Source of the DNA: Marinobacter zhanjiangensis
GTDB taxonomy: Bacteria; Pseudomonadota; Gammaproteobacteria; Pseudomonadales; Oleiphilaceae
Assembly: GCF_014651935.1 (NCBI RefSeq)
Contig: NZ_BMXV01000010.1
Coordinates: 62,001 to 126,000, forward strand
Length of the DNA: 64,000 nucleotides
Direction of reading: 5' to 3'
Part shown: positions 55,766 to 64,000 of the stretch, piece after piece
Position numbering within the stretch: the stretch's first letter is position 1
How the letters are laid out: each line of letters opens with the position of its first letter
Translations under genes and position numbers: made by a program
Notes under the pieces: generated by a model
Seen by the model: only the letters and a program-made list of their open reading frames with translations
What the model was told of the DNA's origin: nothing
Databases searched by the model: none

Positions 55766-56450
55766 AAGCATGAATGCAGTCGCACCACAGCCCCTTACCC
55801 GAGCCGACGAAGCCTTTGATTGTCTGCAAACCGCCATCGTCACGGGAGACCTTGCCCCCGGCGAAAAGATCGGCGAGGTGGAATTGTGTGCACGCTTCAA
55901 GCTGACCCGTGGTCCCCTGCGGGAAGCGCTGGGCCGGCTGGAATCCCGGGGCCTGCTGGTGCGCCGCCCCCATGCCGGCGTCAAGGTGGTGTCCGTCAGC
56001 GCCGACGAACTGATGGAACTGTACCGCATCCGCGAAGCCATGGAGGGGCTGGCCGCCCGCCAGGCCGCAGAACGCATGACCGACCAGGAAATCGCCGACC
56101 TGCAGGCCACCCTCGACAGCCACGAAACCATGATCGAGGAAGCACGCGGCCAGGCCTACTACCAGGCCGAGGGTGACTACGACTTCCATCACCGCATCGC
56201 CACCGGCAGCCGCAATGCCAAACTCGCGCAAATGCTGCTGGGTGATCTTTACTACATGGTGCGCATGTACCGGTACCGTCTGAGCACATCCAGCGGCCGG
56301 CCGCACCGGGCCTTGGGCGAGCATCGCCGCATTGTCGAGGCCATTGCCCAGCGGGACGGCGAACTGGCGGAATTCCTGATGCAACGCCATATCAACGCCG
56401 CCAGAAAGAACATTGAACAGAAAATCAGCGACGGCCTGTTGGACATCTGA
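55752..56450 (+). CDS. GntR/FCD-family regulator of the prp operon
   Basis: A 232-residue regulator with an N-terminal winged helix (LQTAIVTGDLAPGEKIGEVELCARFKLTRGPLREALGRLESRGLLVRRPHAGVKV) and a C-terminal FCD ligand domain with metal-binding His/Asp pattern (YRIREAMEGLAARQAAERM; DFHHRIATGS; HRRIVEAIAQRDGELAEFLMQRHI). It is upstream of prpB on the same strand, as in Pseudomonas-type prp loci where a GntR protein replaces the sigma-54 PrpR. Start uncertain: ATG 55752 or ATG 55770; neither has a strong ribosome site, and TTG 55704 is unlikely. Confidence 0.87.
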   Translation: MIVDKSMNAVAPQPLTRADEAFDCLQTAIVTGDLAPGEKIGEVELCARFKLTRGPLREALGRLESRGLLVRRPHAGVKVVSVSADELMELYRIREAMEGLAARQAAERMTDQEIADLQATLDSHETMIEEARGQAYYQAEGDYDFHHRIATGSRNAKLAQMLLGDLYYMVRMYRYRLSTSSGRPHRALGEHRRIVEAIAQRDGELAEFLMQRHINAARKNIEQKISDGLLDI

Positions 56451-56480
56451 CGGGCAGCCACGGACAGAAAGAAGAAATTG

Positions 56481-56619
56481 AGCCACGGAATCCACGGAAG
56501 AATACAGAAGAAAAGCAAAAGAAAAATGGGTCGCGGGTGGCCTCAGACTTGAAAGTACCCGCCGCCAGGTTCTTTTTATCTATGTCCTTTTTCCGTGTCC
56601 TTCCGTGGATTCCGTGGCT
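56481..56619. repeat. Perfect 20-bp inverted repeat between regulator and prpB
   Basis: Positions 56481-56500 and 56600-56619 are exact reverse complements separated by 99 bp. Both arms contain two CCACGG/CCGTGG half-elements. A large stem-loop or a mobile palindromic element is possible; the related word CCGTGTCC also occurs at 56593-56600. Confidence 0.7.
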
Positions 56620-56646
56620 AACAAAATCTTTAATCAGGAGAGCAAC

Positions 56647-57534
56647 ATGACCAAACAACCATCCCCCGGCGCCCGTTTCCGCAAGGCGCTGAAAGAGAAC
56701 CAGCCGCTGCAGATTGTCGGTACCATCAACGCCTATTCCGCCATGATGGCGGAGCGGGTAGGGCACCAGGCCATCTACCTGTCCGGTGGCGGTGTCGCCA
56801 ATGCCTCCTTCGGCCTGCCGGACCTGGGCATGACCACCATGAATGATGTGGTGGAAGATGCCCGCCGCATCACCACCGCCACCGACCTGCCGCTGCTGGT
56901 GGACATCGATACCGGCTGGGGCGGTGCCCTGAACATTGCCCGCACCATCCGCGAGATGGAGCGCGCTGGTGTGGCAGCGGTCCACATTGAAGACCAGGTC
57001 GCCCAGAAACGCTGCGGCCATCGCCCCAACAAGGAAATCGTCTCCAAGGAAGAGATGGTGGACCGCATCAAGGCCGCCGCCGATGCCCGCCAGGACGAGG
57101 AGTTCTTCATCATGGCCCGCACCGACGCCTTCCAGAAGGAAGGGCTGGAAGCGGCCATTGATCGCGCCAAGGCCTGCATTGAGGCCGGCGCTGACGGCAT
57201 CTTCGCCGAGGCCGTACACGACCTGTCCGACTACCGGGCTTTCGCGGAAGCCATCGATGCTCCCCTGCTCGCCAATATCACCGAATTCGGCGCCACCCCG
57301 CTGTACAACAAGTCCGAGCTTGCAGAAGCCGGGGCCGGTATGGTGCTCTATCCGTTAAGCGCCTTCCGCGCCATGAACAAGGCGGCCCTTCAGGTGTACG
57401 AGAACATCCTGGAGAAGGGCGATCAGAAAGACGTGGTGGACATCATGCAGACCCGTGCGGAGCTGTATGACTTTCTGAACTACCACGACTTCGAACAGAA
57501 ACTGGACGAACTCTTCGCCCAGAAAAAGAACTGA
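56647..57534 (+). CDS. prpB: 2-methylisocitrate lyase
   Basis: Cleaves 2-methylisocitrate to pyruvate and succinate. The 295-residue protein belongs to the isocitrate lyase/PEP mutase superfamily: [34 protein letters not shown], the active-site loop [19 protein letters not shown] with [13 protein letters not shown], and the C-terminal [23 protein letters not shown] helix. ATG 56647 has AGGAG upstream; the frame opens at 56605. First enzyme gene of the prp operon. Confidence 0.96.
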   Translation: MTKQPSPGARFRKALKENQPLQIVGTINAYSAMMAERVGHQAIYLSGGGVANASFGLPDLGMTTMNDVVEDARRITTATDLPLLVDIDTGWGGALNIARTIREMERAGVAAVHIEDQVAQKRCGHRPNKEIVSKEEMVDRIKAAADARQDEEFFIMARTDAFQKEGLEAAIDRAKACIEAGADGIFAEAVHDLSDYRAFAEAIDAPLLANITEFGATPLYNKSELAEAGAGMVLYPLSAFRAMNKAALQVYENILEKGDQKDVVDIMQTRAELYDFLNYHDFEQKLDELFAQKKN

Positions 57535-57573
57535 TTTATTGCCGACAACAAGATTCTGATGAGGAGATAACCG

Positions 57574-58704
57574 ATGGCTGAAGCAAAGAAACTCGGAGGT
57601 GCGGGCCTGCGTGGCCAGGTAGCCGGTGAAACCGCCCTGTGTACCGTCGGGCAATCCGGCGCTGGCCTGACCTACCGGGGCTACGAGATAGCCGACCTGG
57701 CGGAAAAGGCCCAGTTCGAGGAAATCGCCTATCTGTTGCTGCGTGGCAAGCTGCCCAACCGCCAGGAGCTGGACAGCTACAAGCAGAAGCTGCAGAGCCT
57801 GCGCGGCCTGCCGGACGCGCTCAAGGCCGTTCTCGAGCAGATCCCCAAAGACGCCCACCCCATGGACGTAATGCGTACCGGCTGCTCCATGCTGGGCAAC
57901 CTGGAAACCGAGCAGGACTTCAGCGAGCAGGACGATAAGATCGACCGCATGCTGGCGGCGTTCCCGTCCATCATCACCTACTGGTACCGCTTTGCCCACG
58001 AGGGCGTGCGTATCGAGACCGAGAGCGACGTGGACTCCATTGGCGGCCACTTCCTGGAGCTGCTGCTGGGCGAGAAGCCGAATGAGCTGCACGAGAAGGT
58101 GATGAACGTGTCCCTGATCCTGTATGCGGAGCACGAATTCAACGCCTCCACCTTCACGGCTCGCGTGTGTGCCTCGACCCTGTCGGACATCCACAGCTGT
58201 GTGACCGGCGCCATCGGCACCCTGCGCGGCCCACTACATGGCGGCGCCAACGAGGCGGCCATGGCCCTGATCCAGAAGTGGCAGACCCCGGACGAGGCCG
58301 AAGAAGGCCTGCTGGGTATGCTGGAGCGCAAGGAAAAGATCATGGGCTTCGGTCACGCCATCTACAAGGAGTCCGACCCCCGCAACGCCATCATCAAGCA
58401 GTGGTCGAAGAAGCTGGCGGAGGAAGTGGGCGACACCGTCCTTTACCCGGTATCCGAGCGCTGCGAGGAAGTCATGTGGAGGGAGAAGAAGCTGTTCTGC
58501 AACGCCGATTTCTTCCACGCGTCGGCCTATCACTTCATGGGCATCCCCACCGAACTGTTCACCCCCATCTTCGTGATGTCCCGGGTGTCCGGCTGGACCG
58601 CCCACGTGAAGGAACAGCGGGAGAACAACCGAATCATCCGCCCCAGCGCCGACTACACCGGGCCTGCGGATTCGAAGTGGGTGCCCATCGACGAGCGCCC
58701 GTAA
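57574..58704 (+). CDS. prpC: 2-methylcitrate synthase
   Basis: Condenses propionyl-CoA with oxaloacetate. The 376-residue protein of the citrate synthase family is of the short PrpC type: GETALCTVGQSGAGLTYRGYEIADLAE, LLRGKLPN, catalytic His in GPLHGGANE, the second His in GFGHAIYKESDPR, and Asp in FHASAYHFMGIP context. It lies 39 bp after prpB. A 338-bp noncoding stretch filled with palindromic repeats separates it from acnD. Confidence 0.96.
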   Translation: MAEAKKLGGAGLRGQVAGETALCTVGQSGAGLTYRGYEIADLAEKAQFEEIAYLLLRGKLPNRQELDSYKQKLQSLRGLPDALKAVLEQIPKDAHPMDVMRTGCSMLGNLETEQDFSEQDDKIDRMLAAFPSIITYWYRFAHEGVRIETESDVDSIGGHFLELLLGEKPNELHEKVMNVSLILYAEHEFNASTFTARVCASTLSDIHSCVTGAIGTLRGPLHGGANEAAMALIQKWQTPDEAEEGLLGMLERKEKIMGFGHAIYKESDPRNAIIKQWSKKLAEEVGDTVLYPVSERCEEVMWREKKLFCNADFFHASAYHFMGIPTELFTPIFVMSRVSGWTAHVKEQRENNRIIRPSADYTGPADSKWVPIDERP

Positions 58705-59042
58705 GAACGAGTAAGTGAGGGCCGTGAGCCCCCCTCTCCCTTGAGGGGAGAGGGGCCGGGGGTGAGGGTGGAGGCTCCAACTCAAGAGTCCGCCGCTCCC
58801 CCCTCACCCTAACCCTCTCCCTCCAGGGGAGAGGGGATGGAACGGAGCACGGCGCAACCAAGGGCCAGGCCAGGAATTCGAGTCTGGCCTCCGTTTTGGC
58901 TCCCTCTCCCTTGAGGGGAGAGGGCCGGGGTGAGGGTGGAGACGACAAGCCACGTGTCCGCCGCTTTCACCCTCACCCTAACCCTCTCCCTTCAAGGGAG
59001 AGGGGATAAAAAACGAACATGGCATTCCAAGAGAGCCCCCAA
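58705..59042. repeat. Four palindromic GC-rich repeats in two inverted pairs (REP/REPIN-like)
   Basis: This 338-bp gap contains four copies of a repeat with the core CCCTCTCCC-TTGA-GGGGAGAGGG flanked by a GGTGAGGGTGGAG tail: 58731-58773 and 58901-58941 in one orientation, 58798-58836 and 58968-59005 in the other. The copies form two head-to-head pairs of about 105 bp each, with related inner spacers (GTCCGCCGC common to both). This is the arrangement of REP doublets (REPINs). It lies inside the prp operon and could affect prpC/acnD message stability. Confidence 0.8.
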
Positions 59043-61655
59043 ATGAACACCCAATACCGCAAGAACTTACCAGGCACCGACCTGGACTATTTTGATACCC
59101 GCCAGGCTGTAGAAGACATCCAGCCAGGCGCCTACGCCACGTTGCCATACACCTCCCGCATCCTGGCGGAACAGCTGGTACGCCGCTGTGACCCAGCCGC
59201 GCTGACGGACTCCCTGAAACAGCTGATCGAGCGCAAGCGTGACCTGGACTTTCCCTGGTACCCGGCCCGCGTCGTGTGTCATGACATCCTGGGCCAGACC
59301 GCCCTGGTGGACCTGGCCGGTCTGCGGGACGCCATCGCCGAGAAGGGTGGCGACCCCGCCAAGGTGAACCCGGTGGTCCCCACCCAGCTGATCGTCGACC
59401 ACTCCCTGGCCGTGGAGCATGCCGGCTTTGAAAAGGACGCCTTCGAGAAGAACCGGGAGATCGAGAACCGCCGCAACGACGACCGCTTCCACTTCATCAA
59501 CTGGACCAAGACCGCCTTCGAGAATGTGGACGTGATTCCTCCGGGCAATGGCATCATGCACCAGATCAACCTGGAGAAGATGTCGCCGGTGGTGCAGGTG
59601 CGCCCGGACGGGGAAGGCGGCCGCGTGGCCTACCCGGATACCTGTGTGGGCACTGACAGCCACACCCCGATGGTCGACGCCCTGGGCGTTATCTCCGTCG
59701 GCGTCGGTGGTCTTGAAGCGGAAAGCGTGATGCTGGGCCGTGCTTCCATGATGCGCCTGCCGGACATTGTCGGCGTGGAGCTGAAAGGCAAGCTGCGCCC
59801 GGGCATCACCAGCACCGACATGGTACTGGCCATCACCGAGTTCCTGCGCAAGGAGCGGGTGGTGGGCGCCTACCTGGAATTCTACGGCGACGGCGCCGAC
59901 AGCCTGACCGTGGGCGACCGAGCCACCATCTCCAACATGACCCCGGAATACGGCGCCACGGCGGCCATGTTCTACATCGACGGCCAGACCATCGATTACC
60001 TCAAACTCACCGGCCGTGAAGACGAGCAGGTGGAACTGGTCGAGAAGTACGCCAAACACACCGGCCTGTGGGCCGACGACCTGAAAGCCGCCGAGTACGA
60101 GCGGGTGCTGACCTTCGACCTGAGCAAGGTTGAGCGCACCCTGGCGGGCCCGTCCAACCCCCACGCCCACCTGCCAACGTCCCAGCTGGCGGAAAGCGGC
60201 ATTGCCGGCCCCTGGGAAAAGGAAGAGGGCAAGATGCCCGATGGTGCCGTGATCATTGCCGCCATCACCAGCTGTACCAATACCAGTAACCCCCGCAACA
60301 TGGTGGCCGCGGGCCTGATCGCCCGTAACGCCAATAAACTGGGCCTGACCCGCAAGCCCTGGGTGAAGTCCTCCCTGGCGCCGGGGTCCAAGACCGTGAA
60401 GATGTACCTGGAAGAAGCCGAGCTGTTGCCGGAACTGGAAGACCTGGGCTTCGGCGTGGTCGCCTACGCCTGCACCACCTGCAACGGCATGAGTGGCGCC
60501 CTGGATCCGGTCATTCAGAAGGAAGTGGTAGACCGTGATCTCTATGCCACGGCGGTGCTGTCCGGCAACCGTAACTTCGACGGCCGTATCCATCCCTACG
60601 CCAAGCAGGCGTTCCTGGCGTCTCCGCCGCTGGTGGTGGCCTACGCCATTGCCGGTACCATCCGCTTCGATATCGAGAAGGATGCCCTGGGTTACGACAC
60701 CGATGGCAACCCCATCACCCTGAAGGACATCTGGCCCGGCGATGAGGAAATCGATGCCATCGTCAAGAAAGCGGTGAAGCCGGAGCAGTTCCGCAAGACC
60801 TACATCCCCATGTTTGACGTGTCGAAGGATGCCCGCAACCTGGTCAGCCCGCTGTACGAATGGCGCCCCGAGAGCACCTACATCCGCCGCCCGCCGTACT
60901 GGGAAGGTGGCATGGTGGGCGAGAAAACCCTCAAGGGCATGCGCCCGCTGGCGATCCTGCCGGACAACATCACCACCGACCACCTGTCGCCGTCCAACGC
61001 CATCATGATGGACAGCGCCGCCGGTGAATACCTGCACAAGATGGGCCTGCCGGAGGAGGACTTCAACTCCTACGCCACCCACCGCGGCGACCACCTGACC
61101 GCCCAGCGCGCCACCTTCGCCAACCCCAAACTGTTCAACGAAATGGTGCGGGACGAGCAGGGCAACGTGCAGCAGGGCTCCCTGGCCCGGGTCGAGCCGG
61201 AAGGCAAGGTCACCCGCATGTGGGAAGCCATTGAAACCTACATGGAGCGCAAGCAGCCGCTGATCATCATCGCCGGCGCAGACTACGGCCAGGGCTCCTC
61301 CCGTGACTGGGCCGCCAAGGGCGTGGCACTGGCAGGCGTGGAAGCCATCGCCGCCGAAGGCTTCGAGCGCATCCACCGCACCAACCTGATTGGCATGGGC
61401 GTGATGCCCCTGCAGTTCGAGGAAGGCACCACCCGCAAGACCCTGAACCTGGACGGTACCGAAACCTACGACGTGGAAGGCACCGCCGCCCCCGGCGCCG
61501 CACTGACCCTGGTCATCCACCGCCAGAACGGCGACACCGAACGGGTCCCGGTAACCTGCCGCCTGGACACAGCGGAGGAAGTGGATATCTACAAGGCCGG
61601 CGGCGTACTACAACGCTTCGCCGAGGATTTCCTCCAATCCGAAACGGCGGCCTAA
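59043..61655 (+). CDS. acnD: 2-methylcitrate dehydratase, Fe/S-dependent (AcnD)
   Basis: Aconitase-family [4Fe-4S] enzyme that dehydrates 2-methylcitrate to 2-methylaconitate in place of PrpD. The 870-residue protein has the cluster ligands in TSCTNTSNP and in CTTCNGMSG, the DTCVGTDSHTPM and SGNRNFDGRIHP regions, and the swivel domain with GADYGQGSSRDWAAKG. ATG 59043 gives the canonical MNTQYRKNLPGTDLDYFD start; ATG 59019 is an in-frame alternative. It is followed by prpF, its obligate partner. Confidence 0.95.
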   Translation: MNTQYRKNLPGTDLDYFDTRQAVEDIQPGAYATLPYTSRILAEQLVRRCDPAALTDSLKQLIERKRDLDFPWYPARVVCHDILGQTALVDLAGLRDAIAEKGGDPAKVNPVVPTQLIVDHSLAVEHAGFEKDAFEKNREIENRRNDDRFHFINWTKTAFENVDVIPPGNGIMHQINLEKMSPVVQVRPDGEGGRVAYPDTCVGTDSHTPMVDALGVISVGVGGLEAESVMLGRASMMRLPDIVGVELKGKLRPGITSTDMVLAITEFLRKERVVGAYLEFYGDGADSLTVGDRATISNMTPEYGATAAMFYIDGQTIDYLKLTGREDEQVELVEKYAKHTGLWADDLKAAEYERVLTFDLSKVERTLAGPSNPHAHLPTSQLAESGIAGPWEKEEGKMPDGAVIIAAITSCTNTSNPRNMVAAGLIARNANKLGLTRKPWVKSSLAPGSKTVKMYLEEAELLPELEDLGFGVVAYACTTCNGMSGALDPVIQKEVVDRDLYATAVLSGNRNFDGRIHPYAKQAFLASPPLVVAYAIAGTIRFDIEKDALGYDTDGNPITLKDIWPGDEEIDAIVKKAVKPEQFRKTYIPMFDVSKDARNLVSPLYEWRPESTYIRRPPYWEGGMVGEKTLKGMRPLAILPDNITTDHLSPSNAIMMDSAAGEYLHKMGLPEEDFNSYATHRGDHLTAQRATFANPKLFNEMVRDEQGNVQQGSLARVEPEGKVTRMWEAIETYMERKQPLIIIAGADYGQGSSRDWAAKGVALAGVEAIAAEGFERIHRTNLIGMGVMPLQFEEGTTRKTLNLDGTETYDVEGTAAPGAALTLVIHRQNGDTERVPVTCRLDTAEEVDIYKAGGVLQRFAEDFLQSETAA

Positions 61656-61689
61656 GGCTCCAGACAACTCCCCAGCCCGCGCCCTAAAT

Positions 61690-61730
61690 CCCCTCTCCCT
61701 TGAGGGGAGAGGGCCAGGGTGAGGGTGGAG
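61690..61730 (+). repeat. Fifth copy of the palindromic GC-rich repeat
   Basis: Same core as the repeats at 58731-59005, with the GGTGAGGGTGGAG tail, here single, in the 119-bp gap between acnD and prpF. Confidence 0.8.
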
Positions 61731-61774
61731 CAGGCTACCGCCACCAGCCAGACCTGAACACAAGGTACCCGTCC

Positions 61775-62953
61775 ATGAGCAAAACACCCCAGATAAAAAT
61801 CCCCGCCACTTATATGCGTGGCGGCACCAGCAAAGGCGTCTTCTTCAACGTGGAAGACCTCCCGGAACGCTGCCAGCAACCCGGCGAAGCCCGGGACAGA
61901 CTGCTGATGCGCGTCATCGGCAGCCCCGACCCCTACGAGAAACAGATCGACGGCATGGGTGGCGCCACCTCCAGTACCAGCAAAACCGTCATCCTGGCCC
62001 GTAGCCAGAGCGACGACCACGACGTGGACTACCTGTTCGGCCAGGTGGGTATCGACAAGGCCTTCGTGGATTGGAGCGGCAACTGCGGCAACCTCTCCGC
62101 CGCTGTGGGCCCCTTCGCCATCACCAACGGCCTGGTGGACAAGAGCCGGGTACCGGACAACGGCATAGCCACTGTCCGTATATGGCAGGCCAACATTGCC
62201 AAGGCCATCGTCGCCAAGGTCCCCATGACCAACGGCGAAGTGCAGGAAACCGGCGACTTCGAGCTGGACGGTGTCACCTTCCCGGCGGCGGAAGTGGCGG
62301 TGGAGTTCATGGACCCGGCGGACGGCGAAGGCGCCATGTTCCCCACCGGCAATGTGGTGGATGAGCTGGAGGTGCCCGATGTGGGGACCTTCAAGGCCAC
62401 CATGATCAACGCCGGTATACCGACCATCTTCGTGAATGCGGAGGACATCGGGTATGAGGGGACCGAGTTGCAGCCGGCTATTAATGGTGATCCCGAGGCG
62501 CTGGCGCGGTTTGAGGCGATTCGCGCTTACGGGGCCGTGAAGATGGGATTGATCCAGAAGCCGGAGGAAGCGGCGGATCGGGGGCATACGCCCAAGGTTG
62601 CCTTCGTTTCTGCGCCGAAGGATTACTTGAGCTCCAGTGGCAAGGACATCAAAGCCGGTGATGTGGATGTGCTGGTCAGGGCCCTGTCCATGGGGAAACT
62701 GCATCATGCGATGATGGGGACGGCGGCTGTGGCGATTGCTACGGCAGCTGCGGTGCCTGGCACCCTGGTGAATCTTGCTGCCGGGGGCGGGGATCGGACT
62801 TCTGTGACCTTCGGGCATCCGTCCGGGACTTTGCAGGTTGGGGCTGAGGCTAAGCAGGTTAATGGGCAATGGACTGCTGAAAAGGCTGTTATGAGTCGTA
62901 GTGCGAGGGTTTTGATGGAAGGTTGGGTGAGGGTGCCTGGGGATTCGTTCTAG
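61775..62953 (+). CDS. prpF: 2-methylaconitate cis-trans isomerase PrpF
   Basis: Isomerises the AcnD product so that aconitase can hydrate it to 2-methylisocitrate. The 392-residue protein has YMRGGTSKGVFF at its N-terminus, IDGMGGATSSTSKTVIL, DWSGNCGNLSAAVGPFA with the catalytic Cys, and VTFGHPSGTLQVGAE near the C-terminus. ATG 61775 gives the family start; the upstream frame from 61700 runs through the repeat copy. Last gene of the prp operon; a strong terminator follows. Confidence 0.94.
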   Translation: MSKTPQIKIPATYMRGGTSKGVFFNVEDLPERCQQPGEARDRLLMRVIGSPDPYEKQIDGMGGATSSTSKTVILARSQSDDHDVDYLFGQVGIDKAFVDWSGNCGNLSAAVGPFAITNGLVDKSRVPDNGIATVRIWQANIAKAIVAKVPMTNGEVQETGDFELDGVTFPAAEVAVEFMDPADGEGAMFPTGNVVDELEVPDVGTFKATMINAGIPTIFVNAEDIGYEGTELQPAINGDPEALARFEAIRAYGAVKMGLIQKPEEAADRGHTPKVAFVSAPKDYLSSSGKDIKAGDVDVLVRALSMGKLHHAMMGTAAVAIATAAAVPGTLVNLAAGGGDRTSVTFGHPSGTLQVGAEAKQVNGQWTAEKAVMSRSARVLMEGWVRVPGDSF

Positions 62954-62999
62954 GCACCCGGAATAGATTCGATTCAGGGTTGGTCTCCTGACGTGTTGT

Positions 63000-63032
63000 C
63001 GCCATTGCCCTTTTGGGCCTGGCGGCTTTTTT
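63000..63032 (+). terminator. Rho-independent terminator of the prp operon
   Basis: A stem CGCCA-TT-GCCC / GGGC-C-TGGCG with a TTTT loop is followed by GGCTTTTTT, 47 bp after the prpF stop. Confidence 0.8.
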
Positions 63033-63057
63033 GTGGGCTGGAGTCCGTCTCTGACCG

Positions 63058-63411
63058 TCACCCAAAGTCAAAGATCACGGCAGTGAAAACCAGCAGCACG
63101 AAGCCATGCCCGGCAACCATGAACATCCATGCCCGCAGCCGGTCAGCCCTTGTTGTGTATCGCTTTACATCCGAAGTCTTGAGCTGGCGATTGTCCATAT
63201 CATTGAAAAATGGCTCAGGTAACGCGACCGCGTACGCATACCAGACAAGGCGGCCGCCAACACCATCCCAGGGGCAGGGTCGGGGTTTGCCCTCTGCCAT
63301 AATGGCTTTCTCGATTTTCGCCATGGACAAACGGCCAAACACCAGCCAGGAAATCAAGGCCGTGAACAGGCAGCCGGCGAAGATGAATGCGAAAATGAGT
63401 TCTGCGTCCAT
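63058..63411 (-). CDS. Small membrane protein of unknown function
   Basis: A 117-residue protein with a hydrophobic helix at about residues 5-26 (IFAFIFAGCLFTALISWLVFG) and another near the C-terminus (AWMFMVAGHGFVLLVFTAVIF), joined by a charged loop containing CPWDG. I do not recognise a family. The ribosome site is weak. It lies between the prp operon terminator and the integron integrase, converging on prpF. Confidence 0.65.
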   Translation of the reverse strand: MDAELIFAFIFAGCLFTALISWLVFGRLSMAKIEKAIMAEGKPRPCPWDGVGGRLVWYAYAVALPEPFFNDMDNRQLKTSDVKRYTTRADRLRAWMFMVAGHGFVLLVFTAVIFDFG

Positions 63412-63536
63412 GCTTCAGTCGCCTGTAAAGTAGTCGTAGATTTGCCCGAGTAGGTTTTGACCACGTTCATCTGCCCCAGGGTGTTGTCGCTATTGATGCT
63501 GCACCGGTAGCATGCTTGGAGAAGCCTCTGCGACGG
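63412..63536. other. Noncoding gap before the integron integrase 3' end
   Basis: 125 bp without a convincing gene. I looked for attC-like imperfect palindromes and found none. Confidence 0.35.
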
Positions 63537-64000
63537 CTAAAGACGGTCGATGGGGCTGACCATTCCGCGTTCATGCAGACCGACAACATGCGTGTAGATC
63601 TGTGTGGTTTCGATGGAGGTGTGGCCCAGGATCTCCTGAATGGCACGAAGGTCCGTGCCTTGCCGAAGTAGCTCGGTCGCAAAAGAATGCCTGAAAGTAT
63701 GGCAGGATACCCTCTTATTGATACCAGCCTTCTGACTCGCCTGTTTGACTGATCGCTGCAGCTGACGCTCGTTGATGTGGTGCCTGCGCTCCATACCGCT
63801 GCGAGGGTCGGTGGAATAATGTCGCGCGGGAAACAGGTACTGCCATCCGAGTTCGAAAGGCGCATTCGGGTACTTTCTGTCCAGGGCGTTCGGTAGATAG
63901 ACACTGCCATACCCGGCCTGTAGATCGCACCGATGAAGCTCCGTGACCCATCGGATCTGCTCGGCCAGCGTATTTTTCAGCCGTTCGGGCAACAACGTTC
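63537..64000 (-). CDS. intI: Integron integrase IntI, C-terminal part (gene cut by window edge)
   Basis: Tyrosine recombinase of the IntI group that inserts and excises gene cassettes at attI/attC sites. The visible C-terminal 154 residues contain the IntI-specific extra domain ([37 protein letters not shown]), HTFRHSF with the catalytic His and Arg, [15 protein letters not shown] with His and the nucleophile Tyr, and the end SPIDRL. The frame is intact. The 5' part, attI and any cassette array lie beyond 64000, because IntI is transcribed away from its array. Confidence 0.92.
   Translation of the reverse strand, partial: TLLPERLKNTLAEQIRWVTELHRCDLQAGYGSVYLPNALDRKYPNAPFELGWQYLFPARHYSTDPRSGMERRHHINERQLQRSVKQASQKAGINKRVSCHTFRHSFATELLRQGTDLRAIQEILGHTSIETTQIYTHVVGLHERGMVSPIDRL

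Noticed and set aside
58731..59005. CRISPR array
   Set aside because: Repeats alternate in orientation, differ in length and spacing, and are themselves palindromes; no cas genes are near.
59067..61520. Minus-strand open frame of 817 codons
   Set aside because: It lies opposite acnD, has no recognisable protein pattern, and results from codon bias in high-GC DNA; acnD is certain.
61652..63061. Minus-strand open frame of 469 codons
   Set aside because: Opposite prpF and the operon terminator; composition is low-complexity antisense of a certain gene.
62954..63536. attC sites or gene cassettes next to intI
   Set aside because: No attC-like palindromes were seen, and cassettes lie on the 5' side of intI, outside the window.

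Overview
The window looks like chromosomal DNA of a GC-rich marine gammaproteobacterium, most likely Marinobacter or a close relative. This is inferred from gene content and order: ruvCAB-ybgC-tolQRAB-pal-cpoB-tRNA-Lys-nadA, bepA-tusA-perM-dapA-bamC-purC, an AlmA-type long-chain alkane monooxygenase, a TIGR04219-like outer-membrane barrel and an acnD/prpF methylcitrate operon. No database search was possible, so the genus is a guess.

Layout. 1-9553: start of prpE, xseA, the GMP pair guaB-guaA, tadA, the UDP-sugar genes galE and ugd, a HIT protein and fabR. 9717-20530: aspS and yebC, the Holliday-junction genes ruvC, ruvA and ruvB, then the Tol-Pal operon. 20578-28002: two identical tRNA-Lys genes, nadA, bepA, a TusA-like protein, perM, a decayed peroxiredoxin gene (bcp), dapA, bamC and purC. 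28102-35683: an outer-membrane barrel, a UDP-glucuronate 4-epimerase, an SDR/hydrolase/AlmA operon with a divergent PucR-type regulator, a decayed second copy of the epimerase and a GNAT acetyltransferase.

35760-46236: a 10.4-kb element integrated in tRNA-Val(GAC), bounded by perfect 48-bp direct repeats. It carries a tyrosine integrase, AlpA-like and other small DNA-binding proteins, a primase-helicase, a putative origin with TGACCCT repeats, small and large terminase subunits, a scaffold-like protein, a major capsid protein and a lipoprotein on the opposite strand. It has no portal, protease or tail gene, so it reads as a minimal capsid-encoding phage satellite or a strongly reduced prophage.

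46343-55461: an EamA transporter, YceI and a CDP-alcohol phosphatidyltransferase on the minus strand. Divergent from them is a compact unexplained pathway: BchC-like dehydrogenase, atypical 6-pyruvoyl-tetrahydropterin-synthase homologue, glycosyltransferase-methyltransferase fusion, YbhN-type membrane protein and a RibD-like reductase. An XRE regulator and galU follow. 55670-62953: a methylcitrate operon, GntR regulator-prpB-prpC-acnD-prpF, with a GntR operator array, a long inverted repeat and five copies of a palindromic GC-rich repeat. 63058-64000: a small membrane protein and the 3' part of an integron integrase gene cut by the window edge.

How the genes work together. PrpE, PrpC, AcnD, PrpF and PrpB would convert propionate to pyruvate and succinate. 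GalU, Ugd and the epimerase would give UDP-glucose, UDP-glucuronate and UDP-galacturonate for surface polysaccharide. The Tol-Pal, BamC and BepA proteins maintain the outer membrane. The two most interesting regions are the tRNA-Val element and the pterin-synthase/glycosyltransferase cluster.
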